DNA of 64,000 nt from the NCBI RefSeq assembly GCF_016757735.1, contig NZ_CP068439.1, positions 1,922,001 through 1,986,000 of the forward strand, read 5' to 3'. Source of the DNA: Aequorivita iocasae. Its GTDB lineage: Bacteria; Bacteroidota; Bacteroidia; Flavobacteriales; Flavobacteriaceae. The notes beneath the pieces are model-generated. The model did no database searches, had not been told where the DNA came from, and saw nothing but the letters and a program-made list of their open reading frames with translations. Shown here one piece after another: positions 19,055-28,261 of this stretch (positions are counted from its first letter, which is position 1; each line of letters opens with the position of its first letter). The translations under genes were made by a program, and so were the position numbers.

Positions 19055-19564
19055 ATGAAAGAACCTGAAAACGTTTGTAACGAGAGTATATTCAATCGTC
19101 TTTACGAAGCCCACGGCAAACCGGTCTGGCGCTTCATCTATTATAAATGTGGCGATGGAGCGCAGGCGGACGACCTGGTGCAGGAAGCCTTTATAAAACT
19201 GTGGCAAAATTGTGCAAAAGTAACCCAGGAAAAGGCAAAGTCTTTTTTATACACCGTTTGCAACAATGCGTTTTTAAATGAAGTAGCGCACAAAAAAGTT
19301 GTTTTGAAATACGCCAAAGCAAAGCCCACAATAACAAATTTTCAGTCTCCGGAGTTTATAATGGAGGAAACGCAATTTCACGAAAAGCTCAAGAGTTCAA
19401 TTGAAAATCTTACCGAAGCGCAACGCACCGCCTTTCTTTTAAACCGTATTGAAGGAAAAAAATATGCTGAAATTGCCGAAATTTTAAATATATCGGTTAA
19501 AGCCGTGGAAAAGCGAATGAGCAAGGCTTTGGCAACGCTTCGGGATGAAATTGGAAATATATAA
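19055..19564 (+). CDS. ECF RNA polymerase sigma factor (FecI-like)
   Basis: A 169-residue sigma-70 of the ECF type. Region 2 (about 10-75) has the DDLVQEAFIKLW block that binds core and the -10 DNA; region 4 (about 112-165) has LTEAQRTAFLLNRIEGKKYAEIAEILNIS and KAVEKRMSKAL as its helix-turn-helix. It is followed by a FecR anti-sigma and an STN-type TonB receptor, the classic surface-signalling triad, so it is expected to be released when the receptor binds its ligand. Confidence 0.95.
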   Translation: MKEPENVCNESIFNRLYEAHGKPVWRFIYYKCGDGAQADDLVQEAFIKLWQNCAKVTQEKAKSFLYTVCNNAFLNEVAHKKVVLKYAKAKPTITNFQSPEFIMEETQFHEKLKSSIENLTEAQRTAFLLNRIEGKKYAEIAEILNISVKAVEKRMSKALATLRDEIGNI

Positions 19565-19616
19565 TATATTTTAAGGTAGGGTAACGCCCGTTATGGCTGT
19601 TATACCTTTGAACATA

Positions 19617-20534
19617 ATGAAAATGGAAAAAGACCAATTATTGCACAAATGGCTCAACAATGAAGCTACTGCAGAAGAGCTGGAACAGTTAAAGGCAGAT
19701 CCAAAATACGCTTCCTATCTTCAGATTGCCGATGCCAGTTCAGGTTTTGGGGTTACTGAAATGAATAGTGAGGAAAACTTCGTAGCTATTTCAAAAAGGA
19801 TAAAACCCGTTCGTCAATTACAAAAGCCGAATGTTTTTTCAGTGGTTTGGAAGGTGGCCGCAATATTCGTATTGCTGCTGGCGGGGTATTATTATACTAC
19901 CACTTTGGACACTTCCATCACAACCGATATTGCACAAACAGAAACATTTTTGCTGCCCGATGATTCTGAAGTTATGATGAATGCAGGCTCCCAGATTACT
20001 TATAACAAAAAGGATTGGGAAAAAACAAGAATGCTTTCCTTGGAAGGGGAAGCATATTTTAAAGTAACAAAAGGAAATAAATTTAGTGTGAAAACTCCTG
20101 AAGGAACCGTAACCGTGTTGGGCACACAATTCAACGTTTCCGCACGGGATGGGCTTTTTGCGGTTTCCTGTTATGAAGGTTTGGTAAGCGTGGCCTTCAA
20201 CGAAACGTTTATAAAATTGGCTGCCGGTGAAAAAGTGGAAGTGGAAAACGGAAAACTAGTAAGTAGCGGTGCTACCGAAAATCCTTCGCCAGTATGGATC
20301 CACAGGGAAAGCAGTTTTGAAAATGCGCCCCTGCAAAGGGTGATAAAAGAACTGGAAAGGCAATATCCCGTAAAAGTTTCCGTAGAAAATATTGATACCG
20401 CCAAAAGATATACCGGCACCTTTACCCACAAAAACCTTGAACTCGCACTAAAGTCAATATGTGAACCCCTGCAGCTGAATTATAAAATAAATAAAAACGG
20501 AGCAGTAACCATTGATGCCAAAAATAGCAAGTAG
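19617..20534 (+). CDS. FecR-family anti-sigma factor
   Basis: A 305-residue single-pass membrane protein. The cytoplasmic N-terminus (about 1-70: LLHKWLNNEATAEELEQLK) should bind the sigma factor; a membrane helix follows (about 78-98), then the periplasmic FecR domain (about 110-205: LPDDSEVMMNAGSQITY, LEGEAYFKV, TVLGTQFNVSA) and a DUF4974-like C-terminal domain (about 230-300: FENAPLQRVIKELERQY). The ATG at 19617 (or 19623) is chosen over 19593. A TACCTTTG at 19603-19610 could be a -7 but would leave almost no leader. The gene overlaps the receptor gene by 20 nt. Confidence 0.93.
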   Translation: MKMEKDQLLHKWLNNEATAEELEQLKADPKYASYLQIADASSGFGVTEMNSEENFVAISKRIKPVRQLQKPNVFSVVWKVAAIFVLLLAGYYYTTTLDTSITTDIAQTETFLLPDDSEVMMNAGSQITYNKKDWEKTRMLSLEGEAYFKVTKGNKFSVKTPEGTVTVLGTQFNVSARDGLFAVSCYEGLVSVAFNETFIKLAAGEKVEVENGKLVSSGATENPSPVWIHRESSFENAPLQRVIKELERQYPVKVSVENIDTAKRYTGTFTHKNLELALKSICEPLQLNYKINKNGAVTIDAKNSK

Positions 20535-23076
20535 CTACCAAATCTTGGTTTTCCTTTTGGTGTTCTGTGTCTTTGGAACAAAAACCACGGCGCAGGAAAC
20601 TGAAAAGACTAGCCTTGTGGCCTATTTGGAAACTTTGGAAAAGCAATATAATATCCGCTTTTCCTATGTTGGGAAAGAAGTTGAGGGCATTACCCTAAAA
20701 CCGATTTCCCAACAGGATACACCTATTGAAAACGTACTATCCTACCTTCGGGAGAATACGCCCTTTCTTTACAACCGTATCAACGAACGTTATATAACCA
20801 TTACTTTCAAGGAAAATGAAGACCACCTTTGCGGAAGGATAATCGACTTTGAGTCCCAATTGCCGCTTGAAGGAGCAACTATTATTTCAGAGAATAATAC
20901 TTTCAAAACAGTCTCAAACGCTGAAGGTTTTTTTTATGTCCCAAAACCAAACAAAAAAACAAATTTTACAGTTACCTATGTGGGGTATGCCCCAATCAAA
21001 AAAAGCACCTTAGATTTAGCTGCAGATTGTGCTGCTTTACTTCTTGTACCTTCAGTTTCGGAGCTTGAGCCTGTTATGGTGCAAAACATTTTTACCAAAG
21101 GAATAGATAAAAACCTAGACGGATCCATTTTGCTTTCCACCCAGCATTTCGGTCTGTTACCAGGACAAGTGGAGAATGATGTGCTGCAGATTGCGCAGGC
21201 ACTACCGGGTGTTGAGAGTGTTGATGAAACTATTTCCAACATCAACATCCGCGGTGGCACGCACGATGAAAACCTGATGCTTTGGGATGATATTAAAATG
21301 TATCAAAGTGGGCACTTCTTTGGCCTAATTTCCGCTTTTAATCCTGACCTTACAAAAAAAGTGACCCTCTATAAAAATGGAACCAACATCCGTTATGGCG
21401 ATGGGGTCTCGGGCGTGCTGGATATGCGTTCAAAAAATACACTTTCCGCAAAAACCGAAGCGGGAGTAGGCTTCAATCTTATAAACGGAAACGGGTTTTT
21501 GGAACTTCCCATATCTACAAAAACAAGCATACAGCTAGCTGCGCGAAAATCCATTAACCACCTTTGGGAATCGCCCGTTTATAAAAATTATACCAAACGG
21601 ATTTTTCAGGATAGCGAAATTACCAATGTTGAAAATAGCCAAAACAACATTGCAATAAATACCGAAGAGGATTTCAGTTTTTACGATGTAGGCACCAAAT
21701 TGCTCTGGGAGGTTTCAGAGAAAGACATGCTACACATCAACTTTTTGACCATAGATAATTCCTTGGATTTCACCGAAACCTTGGAAACCACTTCCCTGTC
21801 TAAAACAAGTAAATTGGAACAGCGCAGCCTGCTAGGTGGTATTTCTTGGGATCGCTCCTGGAATGATAAATTTGAAACCAGTGCTTTAGTATACGGCACC
21901 TATTATTTGCTGGACGCTATCAATAAAGATATTTTTACCACCCAGGAACAAAAGCAACAAAACGAAGTGCTGGAAACGGGCGTGAAGCTGGACGCTGCCC
22001 TCAAACTTTCGGAAAAGCTAAAACTACAAACTGGCTATCAGTTTTCAGAAATAGGTATTGCAAACACCCAGGATGTAAATTTGCCTCGGTTTCGCGATTA
22101 TGAAAAGGATGTACTGCGAACCCACGTGGTTTTTGCGGGATTGAATTATCTTTCCGGCAACCAAAAAACTTATCTCTCAGCTGGTTTACGTGGGAATTAT
22201 TTTGTCAAATTTGAAGGGTTTCGCTTTGAGCCCAGAATGAATTTTCATCAAAAATTGGGGAACGGCTTTGCGGTTGAGGTTTTGGGCGAGTTCAAGAGTC
22301 AAAGCACAACCCAACGTATTGATTTTGAAAGTGATTTTTTGGGCCTCGAAAAACGTCGATGGGTCTTGGCCGATGGACAGCAAACTCCCGTTATTCAAAG
22401 CAAGCAAGCCTCTGCAGGGGTGGTTTATAACAAACGCGGTCTGTTTATAAACACCGAAGTTTTTTACAAAATTGTTGAAGACATAAATATTGCTAATCAA
22501 GGTTTTCAGAACCAATTTCAATTTTCAAAAGCATTAGGGGAGTATACGGTAAAAGGGGCGGAGTTCGTAGTCAACCAAAAAACAAAATCGCTCAGCCTTT
22601 GGGCCAGCTATATTTACAGTAAGAATGATTATGAGTTTAAAAGCTTAATGCCTTCTTCGTTTCCCAATAATTTGGATATTCAGCATGCTGCAAACGTGGC
22701 AGGCAGCTATTCGTGGCATGCCTTCAAGCTTGCTTTGGGAGTGAATTGGCACAGCGGAAGACCTTATACCGTTCCATTAAAAAATGCAGAAACTTCTGTA
22801 GAAGGGGGCGTTACAACCATTCAGTACGACCTGCCCAATAATGAAAGATTGCCGGATTATTTTAGAACTGACTTCTCGGCGGAATACCTTTGGAAACTAT
22901 CATCTTCCATTGATGCCAAGCTAAACTTTGCGCTATTAAATCTTTTGAATACCCAGAACGTTTTAAACGTCCGCTACACTTTGATAGCCGATGAAAACAA
23001 CCAAGCTTTAGTAAATAAGGTTGAGGAAATTTCCTTGGGTATTACACCCAACTTTTCGTTTCAGCTTTTCTTTTAA
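20515..23076 (+). CDS. TonB-dependent receptor with STN signalling domain
   Basis: An 853-residue outer-membrane receptor. Order: signal peptide (about 1-25, ending TTAQE), STN/secretin domain (about 35-105: LEKQYNIRFSYVG) for transfer of signal to FecR, carboxypeptidase-regulatory-like beta domain (about 108-185), plug (about 200-315: LPGQVENDVLQIAQALPGVE, NINIRGGTHDENL) and a 22-strand barrel ending in Phe. The ATG at 20515 lies inside fecR, so the two are translationally coupled. Ligand is unknown; the family takes up siderophores or other large substrates. No SusD partner is present. Confidence 0.93.
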   Translation: MPKIASSYQILVFLLVFCVFGTKTTAQETEKTSLVAYLETLEKQYNIRFSYVGKEVEGITLKPISQQDTPIENVLSYLRENTPFLYNRINERYITITFKENEDHLCGRIIDFESQLPLEGATIISENNTFKTVSNAEGFFYVPKPNKKTNFTVTYVGYAPIKKSTLDLAADCAALLLVPSVSELEPVMVQNIFTKGIDKNLDGSILLSTQHFGLLPGQVENDVLQIAQALPGVESVDETISNINIRGGTHDENLMLWDDIKMYQSGHFFGLISAFNPDLTKKVTLYKNGTNIRYGDGVSGVLDMRSKNTLSAKTEAGVGFNLINGNGFLELPISTKTSIQLAARKSINHLWESPVYKNYTKRIFQDSEITNVENSQNNIAINTEEDFSFYDVGTKLLWEVSEKDMLHINFLTIDNSLDFTETLETTSLSKTSKLEQRSLLGGISWDRSWNDKFETSALVYGTYYLLDAINKDIFTTQEQKQQNEVLETGVKLDAALKLSEKLKLQTGYQFSEIGIANTQDVNLPRFRDYEKDVLRTHVVFAGLNYLSGNQKTYLSAGLRGNYFVKFEGFRFEPRMNFHQKLGNGFAVEVLGEFKSQSTTQRIDFESDFLGLEKRRWVLADGQQTPVIQSKQASAGVVYNKRGLFINTEVFYKIVEDINIANQGFQNQFQFSKALGEYTVKGAEFVVNQKTKSLSLWASYIYSKNDYEFKSLMPSSFPNNLDIQHAANVAGSYSWHAFKLALGVNWHSGRPYTVPLKNAETSVEGGVTTIQYDLPNNERLPDYFRTDFSAEYLWKLSSSIDAKLNFALLNLLNTQNVLNVRYTLIADENNQALVNKVEEISLGITPNFSFQLFF

Positions 23077-23131
23077 TAGCGCTGTAATTATTCCATGAAT
23101 TCGTCAATCGTCCCTCTTCGGACCTAATCCT

Positions 23132-23215
23132 TTATTTTTTTCCCTGAATATAACTGATTATTAACAATACCAAAATCAAGACAACGGTGGCAACAAATAA
23201 ATTTCCTACACCCAT
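23132..23215 (-). CDS. Candidate 27-residue hydrophobic small protein
   Basis: ATG at 23215, stop at 23132-23134. The translation begins MGVGNLFVATVVLILVLL and continues with a short polar tail ending QGKK, giving one transmembrane helix with a basic C-terminus. A TATCTTTA -7-like element lies about 30 nt upstream on the minus strand. Such single-helix microproteins are plausible, but this one is supported only by composition and position. Confidence 0.35.
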   Translation of the reverse strand: MGVGNLFVATVVLILVLLIISYIQGKK

Positions 23216-23356
23216 AATAAAAACGGTTTTAAAGATTTGTAAAAGTAAAGATAAAACAATAGATGGAATCTAAGGTATTGCAGTTTTAAAATAGATTTAT
23301 AAACCTTATCTCGTGGTTTTTCGCTGGTTTTTCTTACATCCCGAATGGATAGCATC

Positions 23357-23485
23357 CTAAACACCTGAATAACATAAAAGTGACACTATTGCCAAAAGCA
23401 GGGAAAGACCTGTGATTAATAAAATGCTAAATTTTATAGGCTTAACAGAAAATACGTTAAAGCCTGACCTTTTTCCCCTTGGCAT
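23357..23485 (-). CDS. Candidate 42-residue single-helix small protein
   Basis: ATG at 23485, stop TAG at 23357-23359. A basic N-terminus (MPRGKRSGFNVFSVKPIK) is followed by a ~20-residue hydrophobic helix (SILLITGLSLLLAIVSLL) and a short tail. A TATTTTTG element, matching the -7 consensus, lies upstream on the minus strand. Not recognised; it could also be chance in AT-rich DNA. Confidence 0.35.
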   Translation of the reverse strand: MPRGKRSGFNVFSVKPIKFSILLITGLSLLLAIVSLLCYSGV

Positions 23486-23906
23486 ATATGGGTATTATGG
23501 TTAAGTAAGTTAGTAAATTCAATAAGGGGGCAAACAAAAATAGAAGTGTTCAATAGATATAAATATCCTAAAAAGTTCTTTTTTTAATCCATATGCACCA
23601 TTTCGTCATTATTACTCGAGCTTTTAAATAGGAAGCTTTTAATGGAAGATGTAAAAAACGGCAGTCAGAAAACAAAAGACCACCAGTAGCAGCTGGTTTT
23701 ATGGCTAAAGTATCTTTCCTTTTTCATAAGTGGAAAAAGCTGATGGGACCTATTGTAATTACCATCAGTATTCGTGCAGATATGTACAATAATATACTAA
23801 ACCTTTCAAACAGCATAGCAGTACACAGAAAGAGGTGATGCAATAGCACATAACTGTTAAAGTATCGTGAAGTACTATTTCTTTTGAAACTTTCATTTTA
23901 ACTTTA

Positions 23907-24695
23907 ATGAAAAAGGACAATATGAGATCAATTTGGAATGGTTCAATAAGTTTTGGTTTGGTGTCAATTCCCATAAAAATGTACAGTGCTTCCGAAGACA
24001 GAAAACTTGACCTGGACATGCTTGATGTACACGACAATGCCCGAATACGGTATAAACGCATCAACGAGGAAACAGGAAAAGAAGTAGCATGGAAGGACAT
24101 CGTGAAAGGCTTTAAAAAGGATGATGCTTATATTGTGCTGGAGAAAGAAGATTTTGAAAAGGCAAATATGAAAAAGAGCAAAACAATAGATATAGAAGAA
24201 TTTGTAGAGGAAGCCCAAGTTTCCGATCTTCTTTTTAAAAAGCCTTATTTTTTGGAACCACAAAAGGAAGGTGGAAAAAGCTATAACCTTTTACGCGATG
24301 CCCTTAAAAAAACAAAGAAACTGGGCGTTGCTACTTTCGTTATGCGCCAAAAGGAAAACTTAAGTCTTATAGGAGTCTATAAAAATGCCCTGGTAGTTCA
24401 CGTTATCCGCTTTGCCGATGAAATCAGGGACCCCGAGGATTTGAAATTACCCACTGCCAAAGTTTCTAAAAAAGAAGTGGATATGGCGCTTTCACTTATT
24501 GAAAATTACACTACCGACTTCAAACTTGAAAAATATAAAGATGTTTACAACAAACAGTTGATGAAAATAATCAAAAACAAAGCATCTGGAAAGAAATCAC
24601 GTACTAAGAAAGTAGATACCACCCCCACCGCCGCCAACGATCTTATGGCAAAACTTAAGGCCAGCCTTGAAAAGAAAAAAAGTAAAGCTTCCTAA
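23907..24695 (+). CDS. ku: Ku protein, non-homologous end joining
   Basis: A 262-residue bacterial Ku. The start MRSIWNGSISFGLVSIPIKMY, preceded by five residues from the ATG at 23907, is the standard opening; the core (about 10-235) contains YVLEKEDFEKA and FVMRQKENLSLIGVY (spelled here IVLEKEDFEKA). A Lys/Ser/Thr-rich tail (about 235-262) may contact DNA or ligase. It forms a ring on DNA ends and recruits LigD, whose gene starts 2 nt downstream. Confidence 0.95.
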   Translation: MKKDNMRSIWNGSISFGLVSIPIKMYSASEDRKLDLDMLDVHDNARIRYKRINEETGKEVAWKDIVKGFKKDDAYIVLEKEDFEKANMKKSKTIDIEEFVEEAQVSDLLFKKPYFLEPQKEGGKSYNLLRDALKKTKKLGVATFVMRQKENLSLIGVYKNALVVHVIRFADEIRDPEDLKLPTAKVSKKEVDMALSLIENYTTDFKLEKYKDVYNKQLMKIIKNKASGKKSRTKKVDTTPTAANDLMAKLKASLEKKKSKAS

Positions 24696-24697
24696 TT

Positions 24698-27115
24698 GTG
24701 GCACTGCAGGATTACATAAAAAAACGAAAATTCAACAAAACACCAGAACCAGAAGGCGAACTGGATGATAATAATGCTTATCGCTTTGTGATCCAAAGGC
24801 ACAAGGCTAGCCATTTGCATTACGATCTACGTCTTGAAATGGAAGGCGTACTAAAAAGTTGGGCAGTACCAAAAGGTCCTTCCATGAATCCCTCAGATAA
24901 ACGATTGGCCATTATGACCGAAGATCATCCTGTAAAATACCTCACGTTCCACGGCGTAATTCCAAAAGGAAATTATGGCGCTGGGGTGATGGACATTTGG
25001 GACGAGGGTACCTATCAAGTTCTGGAGGATGAAGATCCAGTTAAACAATTAAAAAATGGCGACCTTAAAATTGAATTCTACGGAAAAAAAATAAAAGGAG
25101 CTTTCGCTCTAGTGAAAATGAAAAGGGATACTGAAAAGAACCAATGGTTACTGATCAAAAAAAAGGATGCCTTTTCAACAGATCTACATTATGATGCCGA
25201 GATTTTCGCATCAAAAAAAAAAGTAGCTAAACCCGGAAAATTAAAACCCCTAAATACCAAAACCTATATTGAACCAATGCTGGCCAGCACGGGAAAAAAA
25301 ATATTTAAGGACCCCGATTGGGTTTTTGAGTTGAAATGGGACGGCTACCGTGTGTTGGCCAATATTCAGGATGGCCATGTGGAGCTATATTCCCGCAATG
25401 GCATTTCCTACAATAAAAAATTTGCTTCCATTAAAAAGGAATTGGAAAATGTGTCTAACGATTGTATCCTCGATGGGGAAGTGGTACTTGTAAATAAAAA
25501 AGGAAACTCCGATTTTCAAAAACTTCAAAATTACGATGCGGGCACTTCTGGAGATCAATTGAAATATTATGTGTTCGACTTGCTCCACCTAAACGGCCAC
25601 GATACTTTGGGGCTTAGTCTGCTGGAACGCAAAAGCCTCTTGCCAGAAATATTGAAGGACTTAGATAACGTAGTTTATTGTGACCATATCAAGGCAATGG
25701 GCCCCACACTCTACAAACGCGCAATAGATGCAGGGATGGAAGGGGTAATTGCGAAAAAAGCCGATTCAACTTATACTCCTGGCTACCGAACTTCAAATTG
25801 GCTAAAAATTAAAAGTACCAATACCGAAGAAGCTATTATTTGTGGCTATACCGATTCTGTTACTGGCGGAGCTCTTTTTGGTTCGCTTATTTTGGGAATG
25901 TTCCATGGGAAGAAACTTATCTATGTGGGCAATTGCGGTACCGGCTATTCCAATGCGGAACAAAAAGAAATATTAGAGAAGCTTAAGGCCATTGAAACGG
26001 ATACCAATCCTTTTGAAAAAAAAATTACCTTAAAGGGAAGAAACCCCCACTGGGTAACGCCACAATTAATCTGTGAGGTGAAATTCTCCGAATGGACAAA
26101 AAACGGAATAATGCGGCACCCTGTATATAAAGGGTTGCGGAAGGATAAGGATTTGGAGGAAATAAGGCCACAGTCAAAAAAGACTTCCACAAGTACTCCT
26201 GCCAGCGCTTCCTCACTGGAGATAGATGGTATATCTGTGCCTGTTACGAATCTAGAAAAAGTGTATTGGCCCGCATCAGGATATACCAAATATGATTTGA
26301 TTGACTATTATTTAAATATTTCTGAAACCATTTTGCCATATTTAAAGGATCGTCCACAAAACCTTCACCGTCATCCTAACGGTATTCAAAAAAAAGGTTT
26401 TTACCAAAAAGACAACGAGTCATTGCCCGACTGGGTGGAATCAATTAAAATTTATTCCGAATCTTCCAAAAAAGAGATTGACTATCTGCTTTGCCAAAAT
26501 GAGGCCACTTTACTTTATATGGCAAATCTAGGCTGCATCGAAATTAATCCGTGGAATTCCACAATTAAGAATTTAGATAAACCCACCTATACGGTAATAG
26601 ACATTGATCCTTCTGATAAAAATAATTTTGAACAGGTAATAGAAGTTGCATTAGCAGCTAAAGAAGTATTGGATTTGGCGAAAATTAAGGGGTTGTGCAA
26701 AACTTCTGGATCCAGTGGCATGCATATCTATATTCCATTGGGAGAAAAATATAATTATGAGCAAGCGCGTGACTTCACCAAATTATTGTGCTATTACATC
26801 CACGAAAAATTACCAAAACTCACCAGTATGGAGCGTGTGGTGAAGCTTAGAAAAAATAAAATATATCTAGATTTTTTACAAAACAGACGGGGTCAAACCT
26901 TGGCAGCTCCCTATTGTGTACGACCAAAGCCCGGGGGTACTGTTTCCGCACCCCTATTGTGGAAGGAGGTAAAACCAGGTTTGGATCTTTCCAGTTTTAC
27001 TCTTAAGAATATGCCGCAACGAATCTCCCAAAAGGGTGATTTATTTAAAGCTGTATTAGAAAAGGGAATTGATATGAAAAAGACGATTGAAATTTTAAAT
27101 TCTCATGAGGGTTGA
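24698..27115 (+). CDS. ligD: DNA ligase D, PE-LIG-POL
   Basis: An 805-residue multifunctional NHEJ enzyme. N-terminal 3'-phosphoesterase (about 20-155: FVIQRHKASHLHYDLRLE, SWAVPKGPS, His and Asp ligands); ATP-dependent ligase (about 190-490) with motif I KWDGYR, Lys 213 being the AMP acceptor, and EGVIAKKADSTY; C-terminal primase-polymerase (about 515-790) with VIDIDPSD and SGSSGMHIYIP. The order matches Pseudomonas LigD. The start is GTG at 24698, 2 nt after the ku stop; no nearby ATG fits. Confidence 0.95.
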   Translation: MALQDYIKKRKFNKTPEPEGELDDNNAYRFVIQRHKASHLHYDLRLEMEGVLKSWAVPKGPSMNPSDKRLAIMTEDHPVKYLTFHGVIPKGNYGAGVMDIWDEGTYQVLEDEDPVKQLKNGDLKIEFYGKKIKGAFALVKMKRDTEKNQWLLIKKKDAFSTDLHYDAEIFASKKKVAKPGKLKPLNTKTYIEPMLASTGKKIFKDPDWVFELKWDGYRVLANIQDGHVELYSRNGISYNKKFASIKKELENVSNDCILDGEVVLVNKKGNSDFQKLQNYDAGTSGDQLKYYVFDLLHLNGHDTLGLSLLERKSLLPEILKDLDNVVYCDHIKAMGPTLYKRAIDAGMEGVIAKKADSTYTPGYRTSNWLKIKSTNTEEAIICGYTDSVTGGALFGSLILGMFHGKKLIYVGNCGTGYSNAEQKEILEKLKAIETDTNPFEKKITLKGRNPHWVTPQLICEVKFSEWTKNGIMRHPVYKGLRKDKDLEEIRPQSKKTSTSTPASASSLEIDGISVPVTNLEKVYWPASGYTKYDLIDYYLNISETILPYLKDRPQNLHRHPNGIQKKGFYQKDNESLPDWVESIKIYSESSKKEIDYLLCQNEATLLYMANLGCIEINPWNSTIKNLDKPTYTVIDIDPSDKNNFEQVIEVALAAKEVLDLAKIKGLCKTSGSSGMHIYIPLGEKYNYEQARDFTKLLCYYIHEKLPKLTSMERVVKLRKNKIYLDFLQNRRGQTLAAPYCVRPKPGGTVSAPLLWKEVKPGLDLSSFTLKNMPQRISQKGDLFKAVLEKGIDMKKTIEILNSHEG

Positions 27116-27201
27116 GGCAAAAGTTTTTTGCAGTAGAATAGGGAAGTTGCTCTGTCTGAATACCTTTATTAGTCGTTCGGTTATATATAGCACACGATAC
27201 T

Positions 27202-27786
27202 TTAATTTATAATAATTTCATACTGAATCGGCTTAAATGTGCCCCCATTGCTATCTTCGGCCGAGCAGGCTGTAAGGCCAACTATTAAATCCATTTGGGC
27301 CTCAAAGAGTACAAAATCATTTGGCTGGCTCATAGGGGGCAAGACCGAGAGCTTGCCATTACTGTCAAACTGTACATTCATAAAAATATTAAAGGCTGTG
27401 GGAATGTCATCGGGAAAAATATTGAACGGTTTCAAATTTGTATAAAGGTTTTCAAAACAGCTGGGGTGGTATTCAGGATTATCATACATTATCTGAAAGG
27501 TTTCGGGACTGCAGGGCGCCAATAAAAAATCATTTCTGCCATTGGTGTCCTCCAGTATCTTCACCATCTTACGGCTACGGTTGCTCCATAGATGGTTTCC
27601 GGTACTAATAAGTATGCTTTCCTCAAAATCTAAGGTTTTACCAGATGATATCTTTTCACGTATATCGTGTTCATTAAAAAGTACCATATCGCTTACCTGC
27701 ATTCCCTGCGGATCTATAACACGTAATCTTTCACCTTTTTTTAATGTAAACGCAGCCCCTGTTTGGGGGGCAATCTCCTCTATCAT
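27202..27786 (-). CDS. DUF1989 (urea carboxylase-associated) family protein
   Basis: A 194-residue protein of the DUF1989 type: GERLRVIDPQGMQVSDMVLF near the N-terminus (the GxQxxD pattern), DFEESILISTGNHLWSN, LAPCSPETF, HPSCFENLY, and FNIFMNVQFDSNG. Some members of this family are subunits of carboxyguanidine deiminase in guanidine breakdown; others have unknown roles. No urea or guanidine carboxylase is in the window. It is the last gene of a minus-strand group with MgtC and a GntA-like enzyme, 7 nt after MgtC, which makes a guanidino-compound role conceivable. Confidence 0.85.
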   Translation of the reverse strand: MIEEIAPQTGAAFTLKKGERLRVIDPQGMQVSDMVLFNEHDIREKISSGKTLDFEESILISTGNHLWSNRSRKMVKILEDTNGRNDFLLAPCSPETFQIMYDNPEYHPSCFENLYTNLKPFNIFPDDIPTAFNIFMNVQFDSNGKLSVLPPMSQPNDFVLFEAQMDLIVGLTACSAEDSNGGTFKPIQYEIIIN

Positions 27787-27793
27787 ATTTTCC

Positions 27794-28243
27794 TTATTTT
27801 TTGATGTGATCTTTATGGTTCTTTTTATAAATCTTCTTGTTGTAATAGCCCAACACCAAATTTACAATAACTATTATAAGCGTACTTGCTGCCAGTTCTA
27901 TATACATACTCAAGGCTGCCAAACACCCCAGCGCCGCACTGCACCAAATAGCGGCCGCGGTTGCCAGGCCAGATATTTCTCTTTTGCGTTTTACTATAAC
28001 GCCTGCGCCCAAAAAACCCACGCCTACAATAATTTGACCTGTAATTCGGGTTAAATCTACATTAGGCAAATCAATATATTGAAATGAGATTCCAATAAAT
28101 ATAGCGGCTCCCACAGCTACCAATGCGTTGGTCTTAAGTCCTGCATTCTTATTTTTCATCTGGCGTTCTATCCCTACACAGATTCCAGCTATCATTGCAA
28201 TTACGGTATTTAATATAAATTCAAAGCTACTTATGGGCTCCAT
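27794..28243 (-). CDS. MgtC/SapB family membrane protein
   Basis: A 149-residue membrane protein with four or five helices and the MgtC/SapB core GICVGIERQMKNKNAGLKTNALVAVGAA (two parts joined), then GQIIVGVGFLGAGVIVKRK and GLATAAAIWCSAALG. It lacks the C-terminal ACT-like domain of longer MgtC proteins. MgtC proteins act in magnesium homeostasis and modulate membrane ATPase or transport; the exact role here is inferred. It sits 18 nt after the GntA-like gene and 7 nt before DUF1989. Confidence 0.9.
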   Translation of the reverse strand: MEPISSFEFILNTVIAMIAGICVGIERQMKNKNAGLKTNALVAVGAAIFIGISFQYIDLPNVDLTRITGQIIVGVGFLGAGVIVKRKREISGLATAAAIWCSAALGCLAALSMYIELAASTLIIVIVNLVLGYYNKKIYKKNHKDHIKK

Positions 28244-28261
28244 ACTACGGGGTTGGTTGAA

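Larger units (their letters stand above)
23077..23906. other. 830-bp gap with two small membrane ORFs
   Basis: No gene of normal size is visible. On the minus strand there are two short ORFs, each with one predicted membrane helix (described separately). The rest is AT-rich, with no clear terminator for the receptor gene and no strong hairpin. The larger minus-strand ORF at 23765-24100 is antisense to ku and is rejected. Confidence 0.6.

Noticed and set aside
23765..24263. Minus-strand ORFs overlapping the ku start
   Set aside because: Composition is unconvincing and they run antisense to a well-supported ku gene.
27542..28054. 170-codon plus-strand ORF
   Set aside because: It is antisense to the DUF1989 and MgtC genes, both of which match known families.
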